Below, piece by piece: positions 18,369 to 27,900 of a stretch of 64,000 nucleotides of DNA. Below the pieces are notes generated by a model, which made no database searches, had not been told where the DNA came from, and saw only the letters and a program-made list of their open reading frames with translations. The DNA comes from Microbispora catharanthi. Its GTDB lineage: Bacteria > Actinomycetota > Actinomycetes > Streptosporangiales > Streptosporangiaceae. Where the stretch lies: assembly GCF_006334915.2 (NCBI RefSeq), contig NZ_VDMA02000008.1, positions 62,001 to 126,000 of the forward strand, given 5' to 3'. The position numbers and the translations under genes are program-made. Positions within the stretch are counted from its first letter, which is position 1. Each line of letters starts with the position of its first letter.

Positions 18369-20560
18369 AGGAACAGGCTCCCTACGCGGAAGACCGCCAC
18401 CGCGAGCAGCCAGGCCAGCGTGAGCTGCATCCCGATGCCGAACAGGGTCAGCCGCCCGCCGATCTCCACGCGTTGGGCGGCCACGGTCGTCATGCACGGT
18501 GTGTAGGCGAGCAGGAACACCAGGAACGCCAGCACCGCCGGCACCGGGTGGCCGTGCGAGGTCTGCTCGATCGTGGCCCGCAGGGCGCCGCCGAGCCCGC
18601 CCGGCTGGTGCCCGTCGGCCGGCTCGCCCATGCTGTACGTCTGGGCCATCGTGGAGACGACGGCCTCCTTCGCCACGAATCCGGTGATCAGGGCGGCCGA
18701 GGCATGCCAGTCGCCGAACCCGGACGGGGCGAAGGCGGGGGCGACGGCGTGCGAGGCGGCGCCGAAGACGCTGTGCTCGATCGGAGTGCGGCCGAACGAC
18801 CCCTGGCCGCCGAACGGGATCGACGACAGCAGCCACACGAGCGTGACCGTGGCCACGATGATCCCGCTCGCCGTCTTCAGGAACGCCTGCAGCTTCACCC
18901 ACGACTGCGCCCCGATCACCCGTACGGCGGGCAGCCGGTAGGGCGGGAGGTCGAGGACGAGCGGCTCCTCCGCCATGCCGCGGAACAGGGTGCCGCGCAG
19001 CAGCAGGCCCATCCCGATGACCAGGGCGATCGACAGCACGTACATCGCGAAGACGACCGTGCCCGCGGCGCTGCCGAAGAACGCGGTCGCCACGAGCACG
19101 TACACCGTGAGCCGGGCACTGCAGGTCACGAACGGGATCAGCAGTCCGGTCAGCAGGCGGTGCCGCCGGTCGGACAGGATGCGGGTGCCGGCCAGGGCGG
19201 GCACGTTGCAGCCGAAACCGACGATCAACGGCAGGAACGCGCGGCCGGGCAGGCCGATGACCCGCATGAGCCGGTCGACGACGAACGCCGCCCGCGCCAG
19301 ATAGCCGGAGTCCTCGAGCACGGACAGCAGCACGAACATGATGGCCATCAGCGGGACGAACGAGAGCACCTGCCCGACGCCCGCGATGAGGCCGTTGAGC
19401 ACCAGGCCGCGGATCGCGCCGCCCGCCCCCAGCGCGTCGAGCAGGCGGCCCGCGCCGGTGGAGACCGGGCCGTCCACGAGTCCCTGGAAACCGGCCATGA
19501 GCGGCGCGGCGGCCTTCGTGGTGAGCGCGAACACCGCCCACATGACCGCGAGGAAGATCGGCGGCCCGGACCACCGGGAGGTCAGCACCCGGTCGACGCG
19601 GTCCGACCAGGTGGCCCGCCCGGCCCCGCGGCGGGTCACGACCTCCGCGATCACCTCGTGCACCCACGCGTACCGCTGCTCGGCGACCAGCAGCTCCGGG
19701 TCGTCCGGCTCGTCGTCGCCGGCCGGCTCGCCGCCGGACAGCGCGGCGCCGGCGGCCCGTGCCGCGGCCGCGGTCTCCTCCGGTACGCCGGGCACGTCCT
19801 CCCCGGTGAGCAGCGCGATCGACAGCCAGCGCGCCGGGTAGCGTACGGCGGTCTCGGCGGGCACCTCGGCGGTGATCGACGCCAGCGCGGCCTCCATGTC
19901 CTCGCCCAGGACGGGCAGGGCCGGTCTGCGGGGAGCGGCCAGTGCCCTCGCGACGACACGGTCGAACTCGGCCACGCCCTCACCCCGGCGCGGCACGAGG
20001 GGTACGACGGGGGCGCCGATCAGCTCGGACAGCCGCCCGGCGTCGACGCGGATGCCCCGGCTCTCGGCGATGTCGACCATGGTGAGTGCGACGACCAGCG
20101 GCACGCCCGTCTCCATGACCTGGGCGAGCAGGTAGAGGTTGCGTGCGAGGTTCGCGGCGTCGACGGTGATGACCACGAGGTCGGGGCGGCCCCCCATGCC
20201 CCGGTCGACGAGCAGGTCCCTGGTCAGCGCCTCGTCGGGCGAGCCCGGCACCAGGCTGTAGGTGCCCGGCAGGTCGATGAGGGTGATCTCGCCGTTGGGT
20301 GAGCGCCAGGTGCCCTGCGCCACGCTCACCGTCTTGCCGGGCCAGTTGCCGATCCGCTGCCGCGCCCCGGTCAGCATGTTGAACAACGTGGACTTGCCCA
20401 CGTTGGGATTGCCGACGAGGGCGACCCGCGGATCACCGGCGTTGACGCCGCCCGGGACGTCGTCGTCGCAGCAGGGCTTGGTGAGGAGGGCCTTGGCGAC
20501 CGGTCCCTTGGCGACCGGTCCCTTGGCGACCGGTCCCTTGGTGATCGGCCGCTCACTCAT
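18365..20560 (-). CDS. feoB: Ferrous iron transporter FeoB
   Basis: 731 residues. After a repeat-bearing N-terminal tail comes the GTPase domain with G1 GNPNVGKST near residue 52 and G3 DLPGTYSL. The helical GDI region and a membrane core with two Gate segments follow ([29 protein letters not shown]). FeoB imports Fe2+ across the cytoplasmic membrane. Residues ~8-24 include GPVAK repeated in tandem, and a CC pair (KPCCDDD) follows before the G domain. It overlaps feoA by 8 bp. Confidence 0.93.
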   Translation of the reverse strand: MSERPITKGPVAKGPVAKGPVAKALLTKPCCDDDVPGGVNAGDPRVALVGNPNVGKSTLFNMLTGARQRIGNWPGKTVSVAQGTWRSPNGEITLIDLPGTYSLVPGSPDEALTRDLLVDRGMGGRPDLVVITVDAANLARNLYLLAQVMETGVPLVVALTMVDIAESRGIRVDAGRLSELIGAPVVPLVPRRGEGVAEFDRVVARALAAPRRPALPVLGEDMEAALASITAEVPAETAVRYPARWLSIALLTGEDVPGVPEETAAAARAAGAALSGGEPAGDDEPDDPELLVAEQRYAWVHEVIAEVVTRRGAGRATWSDRVDRVLTSRWSGPPIFLAVMWAVFALTTKAAAPLMAGFQGLVDGPVSTGAGRLLDALGAGGAIRGLVLNGLIAGVGQVLSFVPLMAIMFVLLSVLEDSGYLARAAFVVDRLMRVIGLPGRAFLPLIVGFGCNVPALAGTRILSDRRHRLLTGLLIPFVTCSARLTVYVLVATAFFGSAAGTVVFAMYVLSIALVIGMGLLLRGTLFRGMAEEPLVLDLPPYRLPAVRVIGAQSWVKLQAFLKTASGIIVATVTLVWLLSSIPFGGQGSFGRTPIEHSVFGAASHAVAPAFAPSGFGDWHASAALITGFVAKEAVVSTMAQTYSMGEPADGHQPGGLGGALRATIEQTSHGHPVPAVLAFLVFLLAYTPCMTTVAAQRVEIGGRLTLFGIGMQLTLAWLLAVAVFRVGSLFL
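20491..20548. repeat. Coding minisatellite in the FeoB N-terminus
   Basis: Three exact 15-bp units (CCTTGGCGACCGGTC) plus a diverged fourth. They encode the repeat GPVAK in frame just after the FeoB start. Confidence 0.85.
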
Positions 20561-20780
20561 CGGCCGGCTCCACCACCAGCGTCGCCGCCGTCAGGGCGTC
20601 GACGGCCACCCGGCCGTCGCCCAGGGCCAGGACGAGGCCGCCGTGCATGCCCCGTCCCAGCACCGAGAGCGACGCGCCCGGCACGAACCCCAGCTCGGCC
20701 AGCCGTCTGCGATGCCGCCGGTCGCCGGTCACGCGGCGCAGCCGCATAACGGCGCCTCTCGCGAAGTCACCCGGTCTCAT
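20553..20780 (-). CDS. feoA: FeoA (SH3-like) protein
   Basis: 75 residues from the ATG at 20780, which has GGAGG five bases upstream; a GTG at 20786 directly abuts the GGAGG and is a worse start. The SH3-like β-barrel sequence ([21 protein letters not shown]) is typical of FeoA, a small cytosolic partner of FeoB. It is the first gene of feoABC, and a DtxR/IdeR-type box lies 20 bp upstream. Confidence 0.88.
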   Translation of the reverse strand: MRPGDFARGAVMRLRRVTGDRRHRRRLAELGFVPGASLSVLGRGMHGGLVLALGDGRVAVDALTAATLVVEPADE

Positions 20781-20800
20781 AGGCACCTCCCGACTCAGCG

Positions 20801-20823
20801 TACCTAAGGTTAGGTTTACCTAA
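20801..20823. promoter_or_regulatory. DtxR/IdeR iron box upstream of feoA
   Basis: TTAGGTAAACCTAAC on the minus strand, within TACCTAAGGTTAGG-type repeats, matches the 19-bp iron-box pattern TTAGGTTAGSCTAACCTAA closely. It places feoABC under iron-dependent repression. Confidence 0.75.
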
Positions 20824-20852
20824 GATCGGTGGGGCGCGCCAGTCCCGCCGGG

Positions 20853-21680
20853 TCAGCCGTCGGCGGATTCGGAGAGGGAGCGCCACTCCCGCCAGGTGTC
20901 CAGGCGTTCGGTGTAGACCCGCTCCGCGATCGGCAGGCAGTAACTCCCCAGGAACAGGCGCAGCGGGGGCCGTTCCGCGTCCACGACCGCGAGGACCGCC
21001 TCGGCCGTGACCTCGGGGTCGATCGGGACCCTGCCCGCCGCGGCGGCGCGGCGGGCCTCCCGGACGGGCTCGTACGCGCGGAGCGGCTCGGCGTGGACGG
21101 CCGACGATCCGCTCCAGTCGGTGCCGTACGGGCCGGGCTCGATGATCGTCACCTTGATCCCGTGCGGGGCGACCTCCTGTGCGAGCGACTCGCTGAACGC
21201 CTCCAGGCCCCACTTCGACGCGTTGTAGAGCCCGAGCATGGGGAACGCGGCGACGCCGCCGATGCTCGACACCTGCAGGATGTGGCCCCGGCCGCGCTCC
21301 CGCATCCCGGGCAGCACGGCCTGGGTGACCCAGAGCGCGCCGAGCAGGTTCGTCTCCAGCTGTTCTCTCGCCTGGGCCTCGGTGATCTCCTCCACCGCTC
21401 CGAAAAGGCCGTACCCGGCGTTGTTGACGGCGACGTCGATCCCGCCGAAGCGTTCGGTCGCCCGGGCCGCCGCGGCGAAGGCGGCCTCCCGGTCGGTGAC
21501 GTCGAGCGTCAGCGGGAGGACCGAGTCACCGAACTCGTCGGTGAGCGGCTTCAGCGCGGAAACGTCGCGGGCCGTCGCGACGACCAGGTCGCCCCGCCGC
21601 AGCGCCGCCCGCGTCCACACGTGCCCGAAGCCGCGGGATGCTCCCGTGATGAACCAGGTAAGTGTGTGTTCGGTACTCAT
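20853..21680 (-). CDS. Short-chain dehydrogenase/reductase
   Basis: 275 residues from the ATG at 21680. Classical SDR features: TGASRGFG for cofactor binding near residue 13, VNNAGYG, VSSIGG (catalytic Ser) and YNASK (catalytic Tyr and Lys). The length and pattern fit the ketoreductase-like SDRs often paired with XRE/MmyB regulators. It is divergent from such a regulator across about 90 bp. The substrate is unknown. Confidence 0.85.
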   Translation of the reverse strand: MSTEHTLTWFITGASRGFGHVWTRAALRRGDLVVATARDVSALKPLTDEFGDSVLPLTLDVTDREAAFAAAARATERFGGIDVAVNNAGYGLFGAVEEITEAQAREQLETNLLGALWVTQAVLPGMRERGRGHILQVSSIGGVAAFPMLGLYNASKWGLEAFSESLAQEVAPHGIKVTIIEPGPYGTDWSGSSAVHAEPLRAYEPVREARRAAAAGRVPIDPEVTAEAVLAVVDAERPPLRLFLGSYCLPIAERVYTERLDTWREWRSLSESADG

Positions 21681-21770
21681 ACCGGTCACTCTGCCCGGCG
21701 CGGGACGGCACAGCCATCACCGTGACAGGGTCACCATCGCCCACGGGCCCTGCGTACAGTGGCGGGTGAC

Positions 21771-22697
21771 ATGCCCGGCAACAACGCTCTCGGCAGCTTC
21801 CTCAAGGCCCGCCGCGCGCTCGTACGCCCGGAGGACGTCGGGCTGCGTTCGTCCGGGCGGCGCCGGGTCGCGGGGCTGCGCCGCGACGAACTTGCCGCGC
21901 TCGCGGGCGTCAGCCTCGCCTACCTGACGCGGCTCGAGCAGGGCCGCGACCGCAACCCCTCCGAGCAGGTGCTCGACGCGCTCGGTGCCGCCCTGCGCCT
22001 CGACGCCGACCTCACGGCCCACCTGCACGCCCTGGCCCGCGACGCGCCGAGACGGAACGGCGGCCGGCCCCGCCGGCCGCGGGAGCGACCGGCCCCGGGG
22101 ACGCGGCTCCTCCTCGACGCGTGGGTGGACACGCCTGCCTACCTGCGAGGACGGCGGTTCGACGTGCTGGCGGCCAACGCGACGGCGATCGCCCTGGCGC
22201 CCATGTATCGGCCCGGCCGCAACCTCGTCCGAGACGTCTTCCTCGACCCCGGCGCGCGGGCCCTGTTCCCCAGGTGGGACACCGTCGCGGCCGACTCGGT
22301 CGCCGCGCTGCGGGCCGTGGCCGGCACCGACCTCGACGACCCGGCCCTGCGCGAGCTGGTCGAGGAGCTGTCGGCGGCCTCCGAGGACTTCCGCCGCCTG
22401 TGGGAACGCCACGACGTCCGCCCGACGCGCGACGAGACGAAGGAGTTCGCCCATCCCGTCGTCGGGCCGCTCGTCCTGCGGCGTCACAGCCTGACGGTCG
22501 GCGGGACGGACGGTCAGGTCGTCATCGCCTACCAGGCCGAGCCCGGAACGCCCTCGGCCGCCGCCCTCGCCAGGCTCACGGCCCCCGCGCGTCACACGGG
22601 CCAGCCGCCCCGCTTGCGCGGCGACCTGAGCGGCACGGCGGCCGACAGCGGGGAGGCCGCGTCGGGAGACAGGGCGTCGAGGACGAGCGCGAGGTAG
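21771..22697 (+). CDS. XRE helix-turn-helix regulator with MmyB-like ligand-binding domain
   Basis: 308 residues from the ATG at 21771 (GTG at 21759 possible). The N-terminal HTH (LAALAGVSLAYLTRLEQGRDRNPS) is followed by the MmyB domain (AYLRGRRFDVLAANATA, YRPGRNLVRDVF, HPVVGPLVLRRHSL), thought to bind fatty-acid-like ligands. Usually paired with the divergent SDR, which it probably controls. The family normally ends near ARLTAPA; here about 35 extra residues overlap the convergent TetR gene by 106 bp, perhaps after loss of the original stop. Confidence 0.82.
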   Translation: MPGNNALGSFLKARRALVRPEDVGLRSSGRRRVAGLRRDELAALAGVSLAYLTRLEQGRDRNPSEQVLDALGAALRLDADLTAHLHALARDAPRRNGGRPRRPRERPAPGTRLLLDAWVDTPAYLRGRRFDVLAANATAIALAPMYRPGRNLVRDVFLDPGARALFPRWDTVAADSVAALRAVAGTDLDDPALRELVEELSAASEDFRRLWERHDVRPTRDETKEFAHPVVGPLVLRRHSLTVGGTDGQVVIAYQAEPGTPSAAALARLTAPARHTGQPPRLRGDLSGTAADSGEAASGDRASRTSAR

Positions 22698-23221
22698 CGC
22701 CGCCAGCCGTCGCTGCCGGGATCCATCGTCCACAGCACGCCCATCAGCATGACCATGATCCTGGGCAGGTCGTCGGGGACGAGGTCGGCACGGATGAGAC
22801 CGGCCTGCTGCCCGCGCCGGGCCAGCAGGGTCAGCGACTCGATGAACGTGCTGCTGGCCTCCGCGGTGATGGCGCCGGAGTTCCGGGCGGCGGCCAGGGT
22901 GTTGAGTTCACGGGCCGCCGTGGACATCGCCGCCTCGAGCACGGCTGTCAGACCGCGCCGGGGGTCGTCGTCGCCGAGCGCCCGTTCGATGGCGGGGGCG
23001 ATGTCCTCGGCGAAGCTCTGGTCGAGGGCCGCCCGGACCAGGCCCGCCTTGTCCGGGAAGTGGCGATAGAGCGTCGCGATGCCGACCCCGGCGCGGCGGG
23101 CGATGTCTTCGAGCAGCGCGTCGGGGCCCTGCTCGGCCCATACCTCCCGGGCCGCGCGCACAATCCTGCCGGAGTTGCGTGCGGCGTCGGCGCGCAGCCG
23201 CCGTGAGGTCTCGGTGGTCAC
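22592..23221 (-). CDS. TetR/AcrR family transcriptional repressor
   Basis: 209 residues from the GTG at 23221. The longer frame to 23296 would run through a clear operator and into the P450 gene. The HTH is IVRAAREVWAEQGPDALLEDIA then GVGIATLYRHFPDKAGL. It lies directly downstream of a P450 gene on the same strand. Two GATAG/CTATC dyads, one before each gene, point to it as their repressor. Its 3' end overlaps the convergent MmyB-type gene. Confidence 0.82.
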   Translation of the reverse strand: MTTETSRRLRADAARNSGRIVRAAREVWAEQGPDALLEDIARRAGVGIATLYRHFPDKAGLVRAALDQSFAEDIAPAIERALGDDDPRRGLTAVLEAAMSTAARELNTLAAARNSGAITAEASSTFIESLTLLARRGQQAGLIRADLVPDDLPRIMVMLMGVLWTMDPGSDGWRRYLALVLDALSPDAASPLSAAVPLRSPRKRGGWPV

Positions 23222-23239
23222 CTCGACAGGATAACCAAC

Positions 23240-23255
23240 CGATAGGCGACTATCG
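23240..23255. promoter_or_regulatory. TetR operator candidate (CGATAG-N4-CTATCG)
   Basis: Perfect 6-bp arms around GCGA, 19 bp before the TetR start codon. It shares GATAG/CTATC arms with the dyad at 24530-24545 before the P450 gene. Confidence 0.6.
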
Positions 23256-23273
23256 ATTAGCTCCGCACGCTCG

Positions 23274-24479
23274 TCAGAGCTCGTCCCAGGTGACAAGCAT
23301 GTGCTCGGGCCCTCGGGTGGACAACCCCGTCTTCCACGCGACGTCGTCCTCGGGGCCGGCGAAGCGGAGTCCCGGCAGCCGTGTGAGCAGCGTACGCAGG
23401 GCGACCTGTAGCTCCATCCGGGCGAGCGGGGCGCCGAGGCAGTGGTGCGCCCCGTGCCCGAACCCCACGTGCGAGGCCTGCTGACGGTCGAACGCGAGTT
23501 CGTCGGGGTTCGTGTAGACCGACTCGTCGCGGTTGGCCGACACCAGGCTCACGACCACCGGCTCTCCGGCGCGCACCGTGACGCCGCCCAGCTCGACGTC
23601 CTCCAGCGCGTAGCGGGCGATGGAAGCGCCGTTCCCGAGCGGGACGAAGCGCATCAGCTCCTCGACCGCCCTGGGTATCAGGTCGAGGTCCGCGCGCAGC
23701 GCCGCGAGCTGCTCGGGGTGGGTGAGCAGCACGTAGACGAAGTTCGGGATCTGCGTGGCCGTGGTCTCGTGACCGGCGACCAGCAGCGCCTCGGCCAGCG
23801 ACAGCATCTCCTCCTCCGACAGCCGCTCCTCGTTGTCGCGGGCCGCGACGAGCGCGCTGAGCAGGTCGTCCTTCGGGGTCTGCCGGCGCTCGGCGATCAG
23901 ACCGGCCATGTACTCCCGTAGCAGGCCCATGCAGCGCACCACCTGATCGGGGGTGAACCGCGTGGTGGACAGGAGCGCGTCCGACCAGGTCCGGAAGTCG
24001 ACCCGGTCCTCGACGGGAACGCCCAGCAACTCGCAGATGACCGTGATCGGCAGCGGCAGCCCGAAGTCCTCGACGAGGTCGGCCGGGGCGCCCTTGGCCA
24101 GCATCGCGCCGACGAGTTCGTCGGCGATCTCCTGGGTCCGTGGCCGCAGCAGCTCGATCCGCCGTACGGTGAACGCCTTCGACACCAGCCTGCGCAGTCT
24201 GCTGTGCTCGGGCGGGTCGAAACTGAGGATGCTGCCGGGGCGGGACTGGTGGGGCCGCATCCGCGGCTCGTCGCGGCCGATCGCCGCGGCCCGGCTGAAC
24301 CGCGCGTCGCCGAGCACGACCTTGACGTCCTCATAGCGGGTCGCGAGCCACGCGGGTTCACCGTAGGGCAGCCGGACCCGGCACAGCGGTTCCTCCTGCC
24401 GCAGCCGGGAGAAAAGGGGGTCCACCTCCAGCCGGTCCACCTGGCCGAAGGGGAAGGTCCGGGGTTCGACAGTGGTCAT
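23274..24479 (-). CDS. Cytochrome P450 (bacterial class I)
   Basis: 401 residues. The I-helix oxygen-binding motif LLVAGHETTATQ, a K-helix-type E..R pair (EELMRF), and the haem loop HVGFGHGAHHCLGAPLARME with the axial Cys are intact. SILSFDPPEHSRLRRLVSKAF is a typical early region of CYP105/CYP107-like enzymes. No ferredoxin gene adjoins it, so its redox partner is elsewhere. It is followed by a TetR gene and preceded by a dyad matching that gene's own operator. Confidence 0.9.
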   Translation of the reverse strand: MTTVEPRTFPFGQVDRLEVDPLFSRLRQEEPLCRVRLPYGEPAWLATRYEDVKVVLGDARFSRAAAIGRDEPRMRPHQSRPGSILSFDPPEHSRLRRLVSKAFTVRRIELLRPRTQEIADELVGAMLAKGAPADLVEDFGLPLPITVICELLGVPVEDRVDFRTWSDALLSTTRFTPDQVVRCMGLLREYMAGLIAERRQTPKDDLLSALVAARDNEERLSEEEMLSLAEALLVAGHETTATQIPNFVYVLLTHPEQLAALRADLDLIPRAVEELMRFVPLGNGASIARYALEDVELGGVTVRAGEPVVVSLVSANRDESVYTNPDELAFDRQQASHVGFGHGAHHCLGAPLARMELQVALRTLLTRLPGLRFAGPEDDVAWKTGLSTRGPEHMLVTWDEL

Positions 24480-24529
24480 GATGCCTCCAGAGCGGATCGT
24501 CGTTCACCACGAGCCGTCGAGTCGCCACT

Positions 24530-24545
24530 TGATAGTCAACTATCA
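24530..24545. promoter_or_regulatory. TetR operator candidate upstream of P450
   Basis: TGATAGT-CA-ACTATCA, with perfect 7-bp arms, about 50 bp before the P450 start codon. Its arms match those of the dyad in front of the downstream TetR gene. Confidence 0.6.
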
Positions 24546-24630
24546 CATGACTCGTGTAAAGAGATCAACGCAACCGAGAGCAAAATCTCACTTGAGGCGA
24601 TGTGACCGCAGGAGGACCGGAAATCCCGCC

Positions 24631-24933
24631 CTATCGGGCGTCGAGGTCGCCGTCGTGGACGGTGGCGATGTCCGCCAGCCCGGAGATGGTCAGGACGGGA
24701 GTGAGCAGCGGGTTGGCGATGAGGGTGATGTGGTCGGCGTGGGCGAACAGGACGCTCAGGCCCGCACTGTCGAGGTATTCGACGGAGGTCAGGTCGAGGA
24801 CGACGGGCCCCGGGGTGCTCTCGAGAGCGGCCTCGAGGGCGGCGGTGTTGCTCATGTCGATCTCACCGGCCGCGGTCAGGAGAGCGGCGCCGTCCGGGCG
24901 AACCCCAGGAGTGAGGGTCAGGGGCGTGGTCAT
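24631..24933 (-). CDS. STAS domain anti-sigma factor antagonist
   Basis: 100 residues. AAGEIDMSNTAALEAAL and VVLDLTSVEYLDSAGLSVL are the classic antagonist motifs, with the phosphorylatable Ser in LDSAG. Such proteins bind anti-sigma kinases when dephosphorylated by a PP2C phosphatase. It overlaps by 1 bp the stop of a large protein holding both a SpoIIE phosphatase and an RsbW-like ATPase domain, so it is very likely that protein's partner. Confidence 0.85.
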   Translation of the reverse strand: MTTPLTLTPGVRPDGAALLTAAGEIDMSNTAALEAALESTPGPVVLDLTSVEYLDSAGLSVLFAHADHITLIANPLLTPVLTISGLADIATVHDGDLDAR

Positions 24934-27900
24934 CAGGCGATCCTCATCTGCATGTCGACGGTGGTCCCGTACGGGCCGGGGGTGATGGTGACCTGCTGCA
25001 TCATGGCGCGCATGAGCGCGACACCGCGGCCGCGGTGGGCGTTGGCCTCGGGCTCGGGGGACTTCCAGCGGCCGGTGTCGGCGACGGTGAGGCGCAGGTT
25101 GTCGACCGACGCCTCGGCCCGCAGGCGGACGATGTCGCCGGGGGTGTGCCGGTGGCCGTGTTCGATGGCGTTCGCGCACGCCTCACCGGCGGCGACCAGG
25201 ATGTTCTGGACGATCTGGGCCGGTAGGTCACACTGGCCGAGCCAGCTCCGCAGCGCCTTGCGGACGGGCGCCAGCTGGGACGACTCGGCGGGGAAGGTCA
25301 TCTCCAGCGGGGCCGGGTGCCGGTAGAGGAGCAGAGCGACGTCATCGTCGTAGCCGCCTGCGGGCGCCAGGCGGATCATCACCTGAGTGGCGAGGTCGTC
25401 GACGGCGACGTTCCTGCCGTCCTGTACGGCCTGGCTGGCCTGGTCGATGCCCGAATACAGCGGACGGCGGCGGCGTTCGACCAGGCCGTCCGTGTACAGC
25501 ATGAGCGTGGCACGCGCGGGGATGATCGTCTCGCTCTCCGGACGGGTCGCGCCCGGGCGTACGGCCAGGGGGACGGAACGCCCGCCGTCGAGCAGGCCCG
25601 TGCTGCCGTCGGGGAGGGCGAGGATTCCCGGCGGATGTCCGGCACTGGAGTAGGACAGGCGCCCGGTTTCCGGGTCGAGGACGGCGCAGAAGACGGTGGT
25701 GCACCTGGCGCCGGGAACGCCGGCCGCGAACTGATCCAGGGCCATGAGCACGCGGGCCGGGCTGTCGTCCTGCAGCAGCAGCGCGCGGCAGGCGCTGCGC
25801 AGCTGTCCCATGACGGCGGCGGCCTCCACCCCGCGCCCGACGCAGTCGCCGACCACGATGCCGATGCGTCCGCCGGGCAGTGCGATGGTGTCGTACCAGT
25901 CGCCGCCGACCTCCAGGGGCCTGGTGGCGGGCTCGTAGCGTACGGCGAACCCTTCGGGAAGCTGGGCGGGGCCGAGGATGGCACGCTGCAGCGCGATGGC
26001 GGTCTCGCGTTGCTGGTCGATCTGGTGGGCGCGCACCAGCCCCTGGGCGAGACGCCCGGCCAGCAGCGACAGCAGCACCTGGTCCTCGCCGGTGAAAGGC
26101 CGGTGGTCGCCCAGGTCGACCCACAGGGCCAGCTGGCCCTCGGGGTGCTCAAGCAGGATGCCGACCCCGTCGCGGTCGGCGACCGGGGTGAGCAGCGGCC
26201 GCCGCAGCAGATCGGTGAGCGCCCGGCGGCGATCGCCCGGCAGCCCGTGCCAGTCCACCGATTCGCCGGCGGCGGTCAGGGTCGGTTCCTCGCCGTGGTC
26301 GAAGACGGCGGCCAGAACCGACCGGGCGCGCCACAGACTCCGCAGCTCCCGCAGGGCGCCGGTCAGCGCGTCGGAGAGGCTCCCGGCCTGGGACAGGCTG
26401 GTGCTCAGCGAGGCGAGGGCGCTCTCGCGCTGGATGGCGTAGTGCTCGGCGGTGACGTCGCGGAAGGTGCCGACGACGACATGCCGCCCGGTGTCGGGAT
26501 CCTGCGCCTGGTTGAAGGTGACGCTCACCCACAGCCGGTGCCCGTCACGGTGGGTGACCGGGATGGTGTAGCTGCCCTGGCCCGGGCCGAGAAGGCCGCT
26601 GAAGGCGTCGGCGACCTGCTGGTGGGCAGCGGGATCGGTGGCGGCGTCCGGCCACCACGGATGGATCGGCGTGTAGGGGAGGTCCTCGGGGCCGTAGCCG
26701 AGGATGTCGGTGAAGGCGCTGTTGATCTCGACGACGGCGCCCTGCTCGTCGCAGACGAAGAACGCCTCCTGCAGCGAGTCCACCAGCGCGCTGCGCCAGC
26801 GCGCCTGGTGCTGGCGCAGCCGCGCCATGTCCATGTTCGCCCTCACCCGCGCGAGCAGCTCCGCGGCGGCGAAGGGCTTGACGAGGTAGTCGTCGGCTCC
26901 GGCCTGCAGGCCCTCGATGGACGCCTCCTGACCCGCCCTGGCCGACAGCAGCACCACGGGCACGGCGGCGGTGCGTGGGTCGGACCGCAGCGCCGCGACC
27001 AGGGACAGGCCGTCCAGGCGCGGCATCATCACGTCGCTGACCACGAGGTCGGGGGCGTCCGCGCGGACGGCGTCCAGCGCCTCCATCCCGTCGCCTGCGG
27101 TGCTGACGACGTAGCCGGCGCCCTGGAGGAGACGGACGAGATACTCGCGCATGTCGGCGTTGTCGTCGGCGACCAGCACACGCGCCGGGGCGGTCGAGCC
27201 GTCATGGGACGGCATCCGCATCGTGTCCCCGGTGGGCTCGCCGGTGTCGTCCACGGGCAGCCAGCGCAGCGCCTCTTCGACGTATGGATCCGCGGTGGTG
27301 GCGCCTGCGCCGGTGCCGGCCGTCGTGATCGCCTCGGCGGGCAGGTGCGCGGAGCCGTACGGCAGGCGGATGGTGAAGCGGGTGCCCGCGCCCTCGGCGC
27401 TGTCGGCGCTGATGGTGCCGCCGTGCAGGCCGACCAGCTCCTGCACGAGGGCCAGCCCGATGCCGCTGCCCTCGTTGGACCTCGATCGCGCGTTCTCGAT
27501 GCGGTGGAACCGCTCGAACAGCCGCGGCACCTCCTCGGCCGGGACGCCGATGCCCGTGTCGATGACGGTCACCACCGCGTGGTCGTCCTCCCTGCGCGCG
27601 GTGACGCCGATCGCGCCCTCGAAGGTGAACTTCAGCGCGTTGCTGAGCAGGTTGAGCATCACCTTCTCCCACATGCCGCGGTCGATGTAGACCGGCTCGT
27701 CCATGGGAGGGCAGTCGACCCGGAAGTCCAGGCCCGCCTTGTCGACGGCGGAGCGGAAGAGGCTGGCCAGCTCGGCGGTGACCGCGGCCAGGTCGACCGG
27801 CTCGTAGCTGGCCTGCATCCGGCCGGCCTCGATGCGGGAGAAGTCCAGCAGGGTGTTGACCAGCTTGCCCAGCCGCAACCCGTTGCGGCGGATGACCTCG

